Shown here: positions 52,512 through 61,802 of the stretch, piece after piece
Layout of the letters: every line of letters starts with the position of its first letter
Numbering within the stretch: the first letter of the stretch is position 1
Assembly: GCA_900768785.1 (NCBI GenBank)
Contig: CAAGEG010000050.1
Coordinates: forward strand, 17,499-81,498
Reading direction: 5' to 3'
DNA: 64,000 bases
Source: an uncultured Prevotella sp.
Lineage (GTDB): Bacteria > Bacteroidota > Bacteroidia > Bacteroidales > Bacteroidaceae
The notes under the pieces: generated by a model
Seen by the model: only the letters and a program-made list of their open reading frames with translations
Databases searched by the model: none
What the model was told of the DNA's origin: nothing
Program-made: the position numbers and the translations under genes

Positions 52512-54065
52512 ATGCAGAAACTATTAAGTTTATACTTTTCATGGAAGGGCGAACAACCATTGACGGTTAACAAATTGCCCGGAGCCGGTAGCAACAGAGA
52601 GTATTTCAGATTGTATTCATCTGATGGTTCTTCGGTAATAGGTTCTGTCGGAACAAGTCGTGATGAAAATCATGCGTTCATCTATCTTTCAAGACATTTT
52701 GCTGAAAACGGCATACATGTGCCGCGTGTGTTGGCTGTCAGCGACGACCAACTCGTTTATTTACAAGAAGATTTAGGCAACGTTTCGTTGTTTGATGCCA
52801 TTGCCGGAGGCAGAAATGCCGGAGGACGTTACAACCAACAAGAGAAACTGCTACTTATAAAAACCATAAAAGCGTTGCCCGAAATTCAAGTTACGGGAGC
52901 AAGAAATCTTAAATGGGACAACTGTTATCCGCAACCGGAGTTCAACGAAGACACCGTTCTCTTTGACCTCAATTATTTTAAGTATTGCTTTCTAAAGCCT
53001 CTTGATATTGATTTTCATGAATTGAAATTGGAGGCAAACTTCCGTCTGTTTGCAAAAGACCTTGTCAGCGAGCCGTCAGACACGTTTATGTATCGTGATT
53101 TTCAAGCTCGCAACATTATGTTAGACGCTAACGGCACACCTTATTTTATTGATTTTCAAGGTGGTCGCAAGGGACCGTTCTATTATGATTTAGCTTCTTT
53201 CTTGTGGCAAGCTTCAGCCAAATATTCACATAAACTGAGAAGACAGCTTGTCTATGAATATTACAACTCCTTGAAAAACTATATTGAAGTGCCGTCGGTA
53301 AGGCATTTTGTGGAACGTCTTTCACTCTTCGTCTTGTTTCGCACATTACAAGTGCTTGGGGCTTACGGTTTTAGAGGCTATTTTGAGCGTAAGAAACATT
53401 TCATTGAGAGCATACCTGCAGCAATACAAAACCTTAGAGAGATGCTCGATATTAATGTTTTTACATATCCATATCTTATGGATGTGTTAAGACGCATTAC
53501 CGAACTGCCGCAGTTTGCACAGATTGAAGGAACAGCTCTTTCAAGGACTGACGGTTATAAGACTACAGAAAAGAATGTTTACATGGCGCATCCGTCTGAC
53601 GGACCTGCCACGTTCTCTAAATACGACAACAAGGGGCCGCTCGTGGTTAGGGTCTTCAGCTTCTCTTTTCATAAGGGAATACCTGTTGACGAAACGGGCA
53701 ACGGAGGCGGATATGTGTTTGATTGCAGGTCAACTCACAATCCCGGACGTTACGAACCATATAAAAAGCTCACCGGTCTTGATGAACCCGTAATACGATT
53801 TCTTGAAGACGACGGGGAGATATTGACATTCCTTGACAGCGTCTATAAACTTGCCGATGCACATGTCAGGCGTTACATTCAGCGCGGATTTACTTCGCTT
53901 ATGTTTAGTTTCGGATGTACCGGTGGTCAACACCGAAGTGTTTATGCCGCGCAACATCTTGCCGAACATATAAATAAGAAATTCGGTGTTGAAGTAAAGA
54001 TTTGTCATAGAGAGCAGTCGGTCAATCAGACGTTAAAAGCCACACAAGGCGATAAACAATCATAA
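52512..54065 (+). CDS. AmgK-like sugar kinase fused to RapZ C-terminal domain
   Basis: Residues 1-330 are an aminoglycoside-phosphotransferase-type kinase resembling AmgK, which phosphorylates MurNAc/GlcNAc at the anomeric position: nucleotide-binding LPGAGSNREYFRL (about 22-34), catalytic YRDFQARNIML (about 193-203; Asp in place) and metal-binding YFIDFQGG (about 213-220). Residues about 375-517 are a RapZ C-terminal domain with VFSFSFHKGIP and the hallmark GCTGGQHRSV (about 468-477), which in E. coli RapZ senses GlcN6P and binds small RNA. The MurU-like gene follows after 31 nt, supporting a cell-wall sugar recycling role. The fusion's combined function is inference. Confidence 0.85.
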   Translation: MQKLLSLYFSWKGEQPLTVNKLPGAGSNREYFRLYSSDGSSVIGSVGTSRDENHAFIYLSRHFAENGIHVPRVLAVSDDQLVYLQEDLGNVSLFDAIAGGRNAGGRYNQQEKLLLIKTIKALPEIQVTGARNLKWDNCYPQPEFNEDTVLFDLNYFKYCFLKPLDIDFHELKLEANFRLFAKDLVSEPSDTFMYRDFQARNIMLDANGTPYFIDFQGGRKGPFYYDLASFLWQASAKYSHKLRRQLVYEYYNSLKNYIEVPSVRHFVERLSLFVLFRTLQVLGAYGFRGYFERKKHFIESIPAAIQNLREMLDINVFTYPYLMDVLRRITELPQFAQIEGTALSRTDGYKTTEKNVYMAHPSDGPATFSKYDNKGPLVVRVFSFSFHKGIPVDETGNGGGYVFDCRSTHNPGRYEPYKKLTGLDEPVIRFLEDDGEILTFLDSVYKLADAHVRRYIQRGFTSLMFSFGCTGGQHRSVYAAQHLAEHINKKFGVEVKICHREQSVNQTLKATQGDKQS

Positions 54066-54096
54066 CATTATCAACACTCATCATTATTGCTGAAAT

Positions 54097-54834
54097 ATGA
54101 GACAAGCCATGATATTTGCAGCGGGACTTGGAACCCGATTAAAACCCCTCACAGACACCATGCCTAAAGCTTTGGTTGAGGTTGCAGGAAAACCGCTGTT
54201 AGAACATGTGGTGTTGAGATTGCGAGATGCAGGCATGGAGCGAATTGTTATCAACGTGCATCATTTTGCAGAGCAAATAGTGGCTTTTCTTGCCCGAAAC
54301 AACAATTTCGGTATGGATATTCGCATAAGCGACGAGACCCGATGTCTGCTTGACACAGGCGGCGGCATAAAGAAGGCTGCCCCTATGTTTGACACTTCGT
54401 CTCCCATTTTAATACATAATGTAGATATACTCAGCAATGTCGACCTCGCCAAACTATATGAAGAGGGTAGGGCAAACGCTGCCACACTGCTCGTAAGCTG
54501 GCGCGACACAACTCGTTATCTGTTGTTTGACCGAGACAATAAGCGTCGGCTGAGCGGCTGGACCAATATATCTACAGGCGAAATAAGGAGTCCTTATAAC
54601 GATATCGATGTGGCAGAGTATGACAAATATGCCTTTTCGGGAATCCACGTATTCTCGCCAACACTATTCCCTTTGTTTTCACAAATGCCCGATAAGTTCG
54701 GCATTATTGATTTCTATTTGAAACATTGTGCCGAGCATGCCATTTGCGGCTATGTGGATAATGGTCTCCGACTTATGGATGTGGGCAAACTCAACACTCT
54801 TTCAGACGCAGACGATTTTGTCAAAACAATATAG
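54097..54834 (+). CDS. murU: MurU-like nucleotidyltransferase
   Basis: MurU transfers UMP from UTP to MurNAc-1-phosphate to make UDP-MurNAc in the recycling route that bypasses de novo synthesis. The 245-aa protein has the NTP-binding GLGTRLKPLTDTMPKAL (about 9-25), the sugar-binding segments LLDTGGGIKKA (about 85-95) and HNVDILSNVDL (about 108-118) with the catalytic Asp, and the GIIDFY motif. The symbol is assigned by context (AmgK-like partner upstream) and should be read as probable; other sugar-1-phosphate nucleotidyltransferase activities are possible. Confidence 0.75.
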   Translation: MRQAMIFAAGLGTRLKPLTDTMPKALVEVAGKPLLEHVVLRLRDAGMERIVINVHHFAEQIVAFLARNNNFGMDIRISDETRCLLDTGGGIKKAAPMFDTSSPILIHNVDILSNVDLAKLYEEGRANAATLLVSWRDTTRYLLFDRDNKRRLSGWTNISTGEIRSPYNDIDVAEYDKYAFSGIHVFSPTLFPLFSQMPDKFGIIDFYLKHCAEHAICGYVDNGLRLMDVGKLNTLSDADDFVKTI

Positions 54835-54867
54835 AATGTAAGAACATCATAAATACAAATTTCATAT

Positions 54868-56493
54868 ATGCAACAAAAAATTATAATCTTGGATTTCGGT
54901 TCTCAAACCACTCAACTTATCGGACGTAGAGTGCGTGAACTCGATACTTTTTGTGAGATACTTCCTTACAACAAGTACCCCGAAGACGATAGCGATGTTA
55001 TAGGAGTCATACTCAGCGGCTCGCCATATTCGGTTCACGATATGGAGGCTTTCAAGGTCGATTTGTCTCGTTTCGTAGGTCGTTTGCCCGTACTTGGCAT
55101 CTGCTATGGTGCACAGTTTATTTCCAACACGCTGGGTGGGAAGGTTGAAAAAGCCGACTCGCGAGAGTATGGCCGCGCTCATCTTGAAACGATAGATATT
55201 GACAACCCGCTGTTTAACGGCTTTGACAACCATTCGCAGGTGTGGATGAGTCATGGAGACACCATAACGGCAATTCCCGAAGGCTTCAAATGTATAGCTT
55301 CGACACATGATGTGAAGTATGCCGCTTATTGTTCTTCATCAGCCGAAACAGGAGAAAAGGGCATCTGGGCAGTACAATTCCACCCCGAAGTGTTTCATAC
55401 CGTACAAGGCTCACTGTTACTGAAGAATTTCGTAGTAGATATTTGCGGCTCTGAACAAGACTGGAGCGCTGCCTCTTTTGTTGACACAACGGTAGCCGAA
55501 CTTAAATCCACGCTTGGCAACGACCGTGTTATTCTTGGTTTGTCAGGTGGTGTTGACTCATCAGTAGCTGCTGTGCTCCTCAATCGTGCAATAGGAAACA
55601 ATCTTACATGTATATTTGTTGATCATGGAATGTTGCGTAAGAATGAGTTTCGTGATGTTATGCACGACTATGAATGTCTCGGACTCAACGTTATCGGCAT
55701 AGATGCGAGTGAGAAATTCTTTGCCGACTTGTCGGGAGTTACAGATCCGGAAGAGAAACGCAAGATTATAGGACGAGATTTTGTCGAGGTTTTCAATGCC
55801 GAAGCAAAAAAGATAACCGGTGCAAAATGGCTCGCACAAGGCACTATCTACCCCGACCGCATAGAGAGTCTTAATATTACAGGAAAGGTAATCAAGAGCC
55901 ATCACAACGTGGGTGGGCTGCCTAAGGAGATGCATCTTCAACTTTGCGAACCACTAAAATGGCTTTTTAAGGATGAAGTGCGCCGAGTTGGTCGTCAGCT
56001 TGGCATGCCTGAGCACCTCATAACACGTCATCCCTTTCCGGGACCGGGTCTTGCCGTGAGAATACTTGGCGATATTACACCCGACAAAGTGCGTATTCTT
56101 CAAGATGCCGACGATATTTACATACGCGGATTGCGCGACTATAAGGTGCGGCTTTCAGGCGAAGAGGCACGTAAAGTGCTTGCTGCGGGAGTGCCGGCAG
56201 AGATGACCGACGGTGAAATAGAGGTATCTCTCTATGACCAAATATGGCAGGCAGGAACCGTTTTGCTCTCAACAGTTCGTTCGGTTGGCGTTATGGGCGA
56301 TGAGCGAACATATGAACATCCGGTTGCATTACGCGCTGTTACAAGCACAGATGCCATGACTGCCGATTGGGCGCATCTGCCTTATGACTTCATGGCAAAA
56401 GTCTCAAACGAAATAATCAACAAGGTGCGTGGCGTAAACCGTGTTTGTTATGACATCTCTTCAAAGCCACCTTCGACAATAGAGTGGGAATAA
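54868..56493 (+). CDS. guaA: GMP synthase (glutamine-hydrolysing)
   Basis: Converts XMP to GMP. The 541-aa protein has a class I glutamine amidotransferase domain with the nucleophile in LGICYGAQF (Cys about 78) and the His-Glu pair in [10 protein letters not shown] (about 169-178), then the ATP pyrophosphatase domain with GLSGGVDSS (about 223-231) and the C-terminal dimerisation domain ending TIEWE. Slightly longer than E. coli GuaA (525 aa). It is 33 nt after the MurU-like gene. A strong hairpin terminator follows, so it ends the operon that starts at 52512. Confidence 0.97.
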   Translation: MQQKIIILDFGSQTTQLIGRRVRELDTFCEILPYNKYPEDDSDVIGVILSGSPYSVHDMEAFKVDLSRFVGRLPVLGICYGAQFISNTLGGKVEKADSREYGRAHLETIDIDNPLFNGFDNHSQVWMSHGDTITAIPEGFKCIASTHDVKYAAYCSSSAETGEKGIWAVQFHPEVFHTVQGSLLLKNFVVDICGSEQDWSAASFVDTTVAELKSTLGNDRVILGLSGGVDSSVAAVLLNRAIGNNLTCIFVDHGMLRKNEFRDVMHDYECLGLNVIGIDASEKFFADLSGVTDPEEKRKIIGRDFVEVFNAEAKKITGAKWLAQGTIYPDRIESLNITGKVIKSHHNVGGLPKEMHLQLCEPLKWLFKDEVRRVGRQLGMPEHLITRHPFPGPGLAVRILGDITPDKVRILQDADDIYIRGLRDYKVRLSGEEARKVLAAGVPAEMTDGEIEVSLYDQIWQAGTVLLSTVRSVGVMGDERTYEHPVALRAVTSTDAMTADWAHLPYDFMAKVSNEIINKVRGVNRVCYDISSKPPSTIEWE

Positions 56494-56505
56494 CAATAGT
56501 CTCAG

Positions 56506-56552
56506 GAGGATAAGTGCGGATTAAAGTTGGTTTCTCACTTATCCTCTTTTTT
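56506..56552 (+). terminator. guaA terminator
   Basis: Perfect 11-bp stem GAGGATAAGTG / CACTTATCCTC (56506-56516 / 56536-56546), 19-nt loop, T run 56547-56552. The loop begins CGGATTA, so GTGCGGATTA straddles the stem. Confidence 0.88.
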
Positions 56553-56618
56553 GTTCTCATAAACAGAAACCAACATTCTTAATGTTGCCAAACGACCTAA
56601 ATCAAACTAACAAAGACC

Positions 56619-57314
56619 ATGAACAACGACGATAACAATAAAGACAAGCAGACTGACAACAGCAAGCAACTTAAGACAGTCTTATGTTTCTGCGTGGCAA
56701 TAGTAGCTATTGTTGCCGCTTATTATCTTGGTAAAACCAACGGAGCAACTGAGTGTGAACATCAAAAGGCACAGACCGACAGCATTAAATATGCCACAAT
56801 GGTGGATAGTTCGCAGCTTGAAGTCAAAGAAACAGAGGTCGCCGAAACTACCAATAATGACAATGCGACAAATAATAATGATGACAATCGTAGGCAGTCA
56901 ATAAGAGAAGAATTCATAAAACTGTTGAAAGATAACGACACTCCCGATAATGAGTGTTACTATTTCCTTTACGACATAAACCGAGACAACATTCCCGAGA
57001 TTTGGATAAAACGAGGTAACTGTGAGGCAGACTATGGTTTGGTAGTCTATACCTTCCAAAACGGCATAAAGAAACTATATGATGACGGGGCGGGACACAC
57101 GTGTTTCTATAAGGGAAAAGATTACATCCTTCAAGTCTATGCCCACATGGGAGTGAGCTATTGGTCAAAACTATCTTATAAAAACGGTAAGATTGCGGCA
57201 CAAATAATCTTTGAAGAGAATATTATTGACACAGACAGAGACTATAAACAACCGCAGGAAAAAGAAATCGCACTCTATCCCTCAAGCAACTTACAGCCTA
57301 TATACGATTTATAA
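56619..57314 (+). CDS. Membrane-anchored hypothetical protein (231 aa)
   Basis: Not recognised as a family. The N-terminus is very polar (NNDDNNKDKQTDNSKQ), followed by one membrane helix (about 20-42) and an acidic Asn-rich linker (about 60-95). The C-terminal part (about 95-225) begins with a helix and contains LYDINRDNIPEIWIK, similar to the DxNxDGxPE pattern of VCBS/FG-GAP or EF-hand-like calcium loops. The domain would be periplasmic if the helix is a signal anchor. The stop codon lies inside the first unit of a 22-bp tandem array that continues downstream. Confidence 0.65.
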   Translation: MNNDDNNKDKQTDNSKQLKTVLCFCVAIVAIVAAYYLGKTNGATECEHQKAQTDSIKYATMVDSSQLEVKETEVAETTNNDNATNNNDDNRRQSIREEFIKLLKDNDTPDNECYYFLYDINRDNIPEIWIKRGNCEADYGLVVYTFQNGIKKLYDDGAGHTCFYKGKDYILQVYAHMGVSYWSKLSYKNGKIAAQIIFEENIIDTDRDYKQPQEKEIALYPSSNLQPIYDL

Positions 57315-57413
57315 ACACCATAGTTACGGTAGCTAAAGACCATAGTTACGGTAGCTAAAGACCATAGTTACGATAGCTAAATACCATACTTACGATAGCT
57401 AAACACCATAGTT
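57304..57413. repeat. Five-unit 22-bp tandem repeat, reverse orientation
   Basis: Units 57304-57325 (degenerate, overlaps the stop codon of the 231-aa gene), 57326-57347, 57348-57369 (identical pair), 57370-57391 and 57392-57413. Core ACGGTAGCTAAAGACCATAG plus TT, the reverse complement of the 18.4-kb family. A further single degenerate unit, TCGATAGCTAAATTTTG..., lies at 57549-57570 just before the TonB receptor stop. Confidence 0.92.
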
Positions 57414-57473
57414 ATAAAATACGAGAAAACAGCTTGTTCAGAGCTATTGTGAAGGCTTGCCGTATGAAACAAC

Positions 57474-57517
57474 TAATCCGCACCCCAAGAGAATTGTCTC
57501 TATGGAAGTGCGGATTA
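57474..57517. terminator. Compound hairpin between convergent genes
   Basis: Outer stem TAATCCGCAC / GTGCGGATTA (57474-57483 / 57508-57517), inner stem AGAGA / TCTCT (57488-57492 / 57497-57501). It may terminate transcripts from both directions. Its outer stem shares the GTGCGGATT word with the REP-like hairpins at 40202-40284. Confidence 0.6.
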
Positions 57518-57573
57518 TCGCATTAATCAGAAAAAGAATTTATTTATGCTTCGATAGCTAAATTTTGTATCTG

Positions 57574-60384
57574 TTAGAGATTGATTTTGAAGCCGGCATT
57601 AACCTTAACTCCGTAGTATTCAACCTGCATTGTGCGGTCTTTATGACCTTGATAGTAGCGCAAAGGTTGGTTCAACAGGTTGTTAGCTTCTGCAAATATG
57701 GTGAACTTAGTCTGCTTGCCCCAAGTGTAAGAAGCGTTAAGGTCAAGATAGTTAACCTTATCATAGTAGCGGTCAAGCTCACGACTGCCTGTGTTCATCT
57801 GGTCTATGAAGGACGAAGCAAAGTTGTAAGACAGTCTGACATTAATACCTTTGTTCTCGAAATATAGTGAAGCGTTAGCTGTATGTTCAGGAGAGCCTGC
57901 CATTTTCACGTCATCACCATCTTCTATACCCAATCTTGAGTTGTAGTTGCGTGTAGTTGAGTGAGTGTAAGTATAGTTGCCGTAGAAGCCGAGACAGCGT
58001 AGGGCAGGGCAGATAAAGCCGAAATCACGTTGATAAGCAGCCTCTATACCAAATACGCGAGCGTCATAAGCATTCATGTTTTGTGTCACTTCAAAGGTCT
58101 CGCTATTGCCTGTAAGACCCAGTTCTTCGCCTGTATAGTATCCGAGAGTCTCTATATTGACATTCTTAACATCTTTGTAGAACAGTCCGAGACTTACCAT
58201 ACCGATGCTCTTGAAATAGTGGTCGATAGACAAATCAAAGTTCCAGGCTGTTGTAGGTTTGATGTTCGGGTCACCCATAGTAGCTTCTTGGTCTGCAAGG
58301 TTAAAGCTTTTGTTAGCCACGAGAGCCGAATATTTGGGTCGAGACAAAGTCTTGGTGATAGACGCTCTGATGCTTCCCGATTCGCTCATCTTATATTTCA
58401 ACAGCAAACTCGGCAAAAGATTGGTGTAGTTGTTCTTATATTCACCTGTCGGAACAAGTGATTCGTTCTCGTTTTCATCCATAGTATAGTTAACACCACT
58501 GGTTTTCAGACGTGTGTTTTCAATACGCAGACCTATTGTAGCGTCGAGTTTCTTGCCGAGTTTCTGGTCAAGACGAATATAACCCGCATGTATCTGTTCC
58601 GTTGCCTTATAGTTGCCTGCCTCTTCTTCCAAGAGTTCCACACCGTCGGCTTTGTCAAAGTTGAGGCTACCCATGTATTCTTTGCTCACAAACTGTGTGC
58701 CAATAGGGTAGAGACTTCCCGGCATGAAGTCTTTGCGCACCTCATTAACGAGATTATCTTTCCAATCGGCAATGTATTTGTCAGCAGCATCGCTATAGTC
58801 ATAATATTCAGTATTACGCTTTTTGTCTTTGTATGTGTATTTGTAACCAAATTTCAGAGTATTGCCGAAAAGACCTTTTGACAGAGGCAATGTGAAGTTT
58901 ATGCGCTCTTTAAACTCATTTTCCTGTATTGATTGGTCAGAGTTTGTAAACTCATCTATCTTCCATTTGCCCTCTTCAAACGAAGGAATGGTTAATGTTG
59001 AGTAAGGTTGCTTGCCACCAATGTTAACAAAAGACTCTCCGAAATTCAAGCTGTTGCTGCCTTTAAGTTTAAGTCCGATGTAGCGTTCGTTAGGACGGTC
59101 TTCGGTAGCTCGTGAATAGCTTGAAGCCCAATCCACTTTCAAGTTGCCGAAATTGTGCTCTCCGTCAAGTGTAAAGTCCATAGTCTGCTGTCTTTCCAAA
59201 CGTGCATCCTTGTTGTCATCAGAGCCTGCCTTAGTCTGAATTACAACACTCTGGTCTTTGGCATCAGAGTTTAGCTTCTTGTAGCTTATGCGATAGCGGT
59301 TCTCCCAGTCGTTGCGACGGTTGTATATACCTTTAAACGAAATTTTGTGTAATGGATTAAACACGTAGTCAAGCGACAATGAGTAGCTTTGTCTTTCACG
59401 TGTGACATAATATTGGCGTACTTGAGCCTCTTTGAGCTGTACTTCGCCATTCTTTTCCTCATATTCAAACTCGGTATTGTCAGAGCCACCGGGAGCATAT
59501 TGGTAAGAAGCACTTGCCATAATGCCTAATTTGTTGTTGAAAAAACGGTCTCCCCATGTACCACCAATGTTCCATTGAGGCTTTTCAGATATCCATGTGT
59601 AACCTGAAGAACCGGTAAAGTTGAGCACTCTGCGGTAAGGAGTGTTCTTTGTGACAAGGTTTATGGCACCTCCAATGGCATCTCCGTCCATGTCGGAAGT
59701 AACAACCTTAGACACTTCTATTGTTTGTATCATGTCAGCAGGTATAAGGTCAAGCTGCACATTACGTGTATCACCTTCGGCAGAAGGCAATCTGTTGCCA
59801 TTAACCGTAACAGATGTAAGGTCGGCACTTGTTCCTCTCACTTGTCCGAAGCGGGCTTCACCCTGATCATACTGCACGTTGATACCATTGATACGCTTCA
59901 AGGCATCACCAATATTAGAGTCGGGGAACTTGCCCACTTGGTCTGCGCTGACCACGTTTGTCACACCCATTGCGCCCTTTTGCATTTGTAGAGCTTTGCG
60001 CTGACCGGAAAAGGCTCCTTTAACTTTTACTTCGTCGAGTTCAACACCCTCTGTCATCACGATATCTGCTACAAGAACACGGTTGCTGCTCGTTACCTGT
60101 ACCTTTTTATATATAGGATTATAACCTACATAAGTAACTTTCAAGGTGTAAGTACCGGGCTTGAGGTTCGGCAATTTGTAGAATCCGTTGATATCTGCCG
60201 TAACTCCGGTGTGCAAATCTTCTATTTGGATTGTTGCACCGGGCAATGTGTGCTTCTCGGTATCAGTAACTTGACCGCTAATAATACCTAAACTTGCTTC
60301 TTCTGTTACTTCTGCCGCCCACAAGGCTGACAATGTTGTTGAGGCTAAGATAGCCGTAACCAATAGTCGTCTAACTGTTTTCAT
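57574..60384 (-). CDS. TonB-dependent outer membrane receptor with CarboxypepD-like N-terminal domain
   Basis: Imports a large or scarce nutrient across the outer membrane using TonB energy. The 936-aa protein has a signal peptide (cleavage near LSALWAAEV, about residue 24), a carboxypeptidase regulatory-like domain (GQVTDTEKHTLPGATIQIEDL, about 36-115), the plug domain (GKFPDSNIGDALKRINGINV, about 150-169) and a 22-strand barrel ending NAGFKINL. No SusD-like partner is adjacent, so it is not a SusCD pair. A secreted metallophosphoesterase gene is divergently transcribed from a shared 305-nt region, suggesting a role in phosphate or phosphorylated-substrate uptake (inference). Codon use matches its neighbours. 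Confidence 0.93.
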   Translation of the reverse strand: MKTVRRLLVTAILASTTLSALWAAEVTEEASLGIISGQVTDTEKHTLPGATIQIEDLHTGVTADINGFYKLPNLKPGTYTLKVTYVGYNPIYKKVQVTSSNRVLVADIVMTEGVELDEVKVKGAFSGQRKALQMQKGAMGVTNVVSADQVGKFPDSNIGDALKRINGINVQYDQGEARFGQVRGTSADLTSVTVNGNRLPSAEGDTRNVQLDLIPADMIQTIEVSKVVTSDMDGDAIGGAINLVTKNTPYRRVLNFTGSSGYTWISEKPQWNIGGTWGDRFFNNKLGIMASASYQYAPGGSDNTEFEYEEKNGEVQLKEAQVRQYYVTRERQSYSLSLDYVFNPLHKISFKGIYNRRNDWENRYRISYKKLNSDAKDQSVVIQTKAGSDDNKDARLERQQTMDFTLDGEHNFGNLKVDWASSYSRATEDRPNERYIGLKLKGSNSLNFGESFVNIGGKQPYSTLTIPSFEEGKWKIDEFTNSDQSIQENEFKERINFTLPLSKGLFGNTLKFGYKYTYKDKKRNTEYYDYSDAADKYIADWKDNLVNEVRKDFMPGSLYPIGTQFVSKEYMGSLNFDKADGVELLEEEAGNYKATEQIHAGYIRLDQKLGKKLDATIGLRIENTRLKTSGVNYTMDENENESLVPTGEYKNNYTNLLPSLLLKYKMSESGSIRASITKTLSRPKYSALVANKSFNLADQEATMGDPNIKPTTAWNFDLSIDHYFKSIGMVSLGLFYKDVKNVNIETLGYYTGEELGLTGNSETFEVTQNMNAYDARVFGIEAAYQRDFGFICPALRCLGFYGNYTYTHSTTRNYNSRLGIEDGDDVKMAGSPEHTANASLYFENKGINVRLSYNFASSFIDQMNTGSRELDRYYDKVNYLDLNASYTWGKQTKFTIFAEANNLLNQPLRYYQGHKDRTMQVEYYGVKVNAGFKINL

Positions 60385-60510
60385 CTTTAGTTTGTGTAGA
60401 ATTTACAATCTTTAATTTCTTTATAATAATGTTTATTACCTATTTATATTCTTTTAATTTAGTTTGTTATGTGCGTCTAAGCAATGTTTGGCACTTTTAA
60501 TTTTCCGCTG

Positions 60511-60653
60511 CAAAAGTAAACAGACCATATTAAGCCGATGTTTCTCTTGTTTTTAGTTATGTTTACAATATTGTTACAAACATGTTTCATATCCGTCTTA
60601 ATGCTTCTTTCATCTTTTCGCAACTTTTTTGAAACATGAAGTGCCGATATTTG
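60511..60653. promoter_or_regulatory. Divergent promoter region of TonB receptor and metallophosphoesterase
   Basis: On the minus strand TACTTTTG (60518-60511) fits a -7 box for the TonB receptor, about 125 nt before its ATG. On the plus strand TTTG (60628-60631) and GATATTTG (60646-60653) lie upstream of the phosphoesterase ATG at 60690, but their 14-nt spacing is short. Nothing else is seen in the 305-nt gap 60385-60689. Confidence 0.4.
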
Positions 60654-60689
60654 CGCCGTCAATTAATTATAAATAAACCAAACAAAAAG

Positions 60690-61640
60690 ATGAAAAGGAT
60701 ATATTTTAAAAGCGTTCTGATACTTGTATTGTCGTGTATTATAGGCTTTCTTGTGGCTTCGGCACAGCCTGCCGACCGTTCCATGTTCAAGGGGAAGTTC
60801 AATTTTTATGTAGTCAACGACATGGGACGCAATGGTTATTATGACCAAAAGCCAATAGCCGAACTCATGGGCAACATGGCTGAACAAGGCGCAGACCCTG
60901 AATTTGTTGTAGCTTTGGGCGATGTTCATCATTTCAATGGCGTAGAAAGCACGTCAGATCCTTTATGGATGACCAACTATGAACTGATATACAGCCATCC
61001 GGAACTCATGCTCGACTGGTTCCCTGTATTGGGTAATCATGAATATAGAGGTAACACACAGGCTTGTCTTGACTATACCAATATAAGCCGTCGCTGGGAA
61101 ATGAACAGTCGCTATTATACTAAGGTGTTTGAAGATAAAGGAATGACACTCCGTTTGATATGGATTGACACTACACCGATGATGAGTAAATATCGCACGG
61201 ACAATGATACTTATCCCGATGTAGCATCTCAGGACTATCAAAAACAGCTGGCTTGGCTTGATTCCGTACTTACTCAAGCCAAAGAAGATTGGGTTGTCGT
61301 AATGGGACATCACCCTCTCTATACTGAAACGAGTAAGGATGAAGAAGAGCGACTTGATATGCAAGCAACTGTCGGCAAAGTTCTTTCACGTCATCATGTG
61401 GATATGTATATCAACGGACATATACACAACTTTCAACATCTGCGCATAAAAGGTAGCGATATTGATTATATCACCAATTCGGCAGCATCACTTTCACGTA
61501 AAGTAAAGCCTGTTGAGGGCACCGTTTTTTGTAGTTCCGAACCCGGATTTTCTATTGTCAGCGCCGACAAATCAAGCCTTGTGTTGAGAATGATAGACAA
61601 ACAAGGCAATGTGTTGCACACAGTAACGCGCAGCAAATAA
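60690..61640 (+). CDS. Secreted calcineurin-like metallophosphoesterase
   Basis: The start is set at ATG 60690, which gives a signal peptide (MKRIYFKSVLILVLSCIIGF..ASA, about 1-26); the upstream in-frame ATG at 60636 would place a promoter-like element inside the gene. The 316-aa enzyme has the metallophosphatase motifs GDVHHF (about 77-82), GNHEYR (about 115-120), GHHPLY (about 207-212) and GHIHNFQH (about 243-250). The first motif is NDMG instead of GDxG/GDWG, a change in one metal ligand position to note. The pattern resembles purple acid phosphatases (tartrate-resistant type). Divergent from the TonB receptor. Confidence 0.88.
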   Translation: MKRIYFKSVLILVLSCIIGFLVASAQPADRSMFKGKFNFYVVNDMGRNGYYDQKPIAELMGNMAEQGADPEFVVALGDVHHFNGVESTSDPLWMTNYELIYSHPELMLDWFPVLGNHEYRGNTQACLDYTNISRRWEMNSRYYTKVFEDKGMTLRLIWIDTTPMMSKYRTDNDTYPDVASQDYQKQLAWLDSVLTQAKEDWVVVMGHHPLYTETSKDEEERLDMQATVGKVLSRHHVDMYINGHIHNFQHLRIKGSDIDYITNSAASLSRKVKPVEGTVFCSSEPGFSIVSADKSSLVLRMIDKQGNVLHTVTRSK

Positions 61641-61667
61641 ATAAGTTAGTGTTTTGTTGTAACTATA

Positions 61668-61709
61668 AAAGGGGAATAGCCTATACTCGATTTAAGGCTT
61701 TTCCCCTTT
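61668..61709. terminator. Terminator between convergent phosphoesterase and PanE genes
   Basis: 14-bp stem with one mismatch (61668-61681 / 61696-61709), 14-nt loop, followed by GTTTTTT. Confidence 0.8.
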
Positions 61710-61802
61710 GTTTTTTATTGGTGTTTCGCTTTTTTTTGACTTATCTTTATTGTTTATTCGTTTTGCGTTGAAGACTTCCGTCTTTGTAAAACAATCTTTC
61801 TT

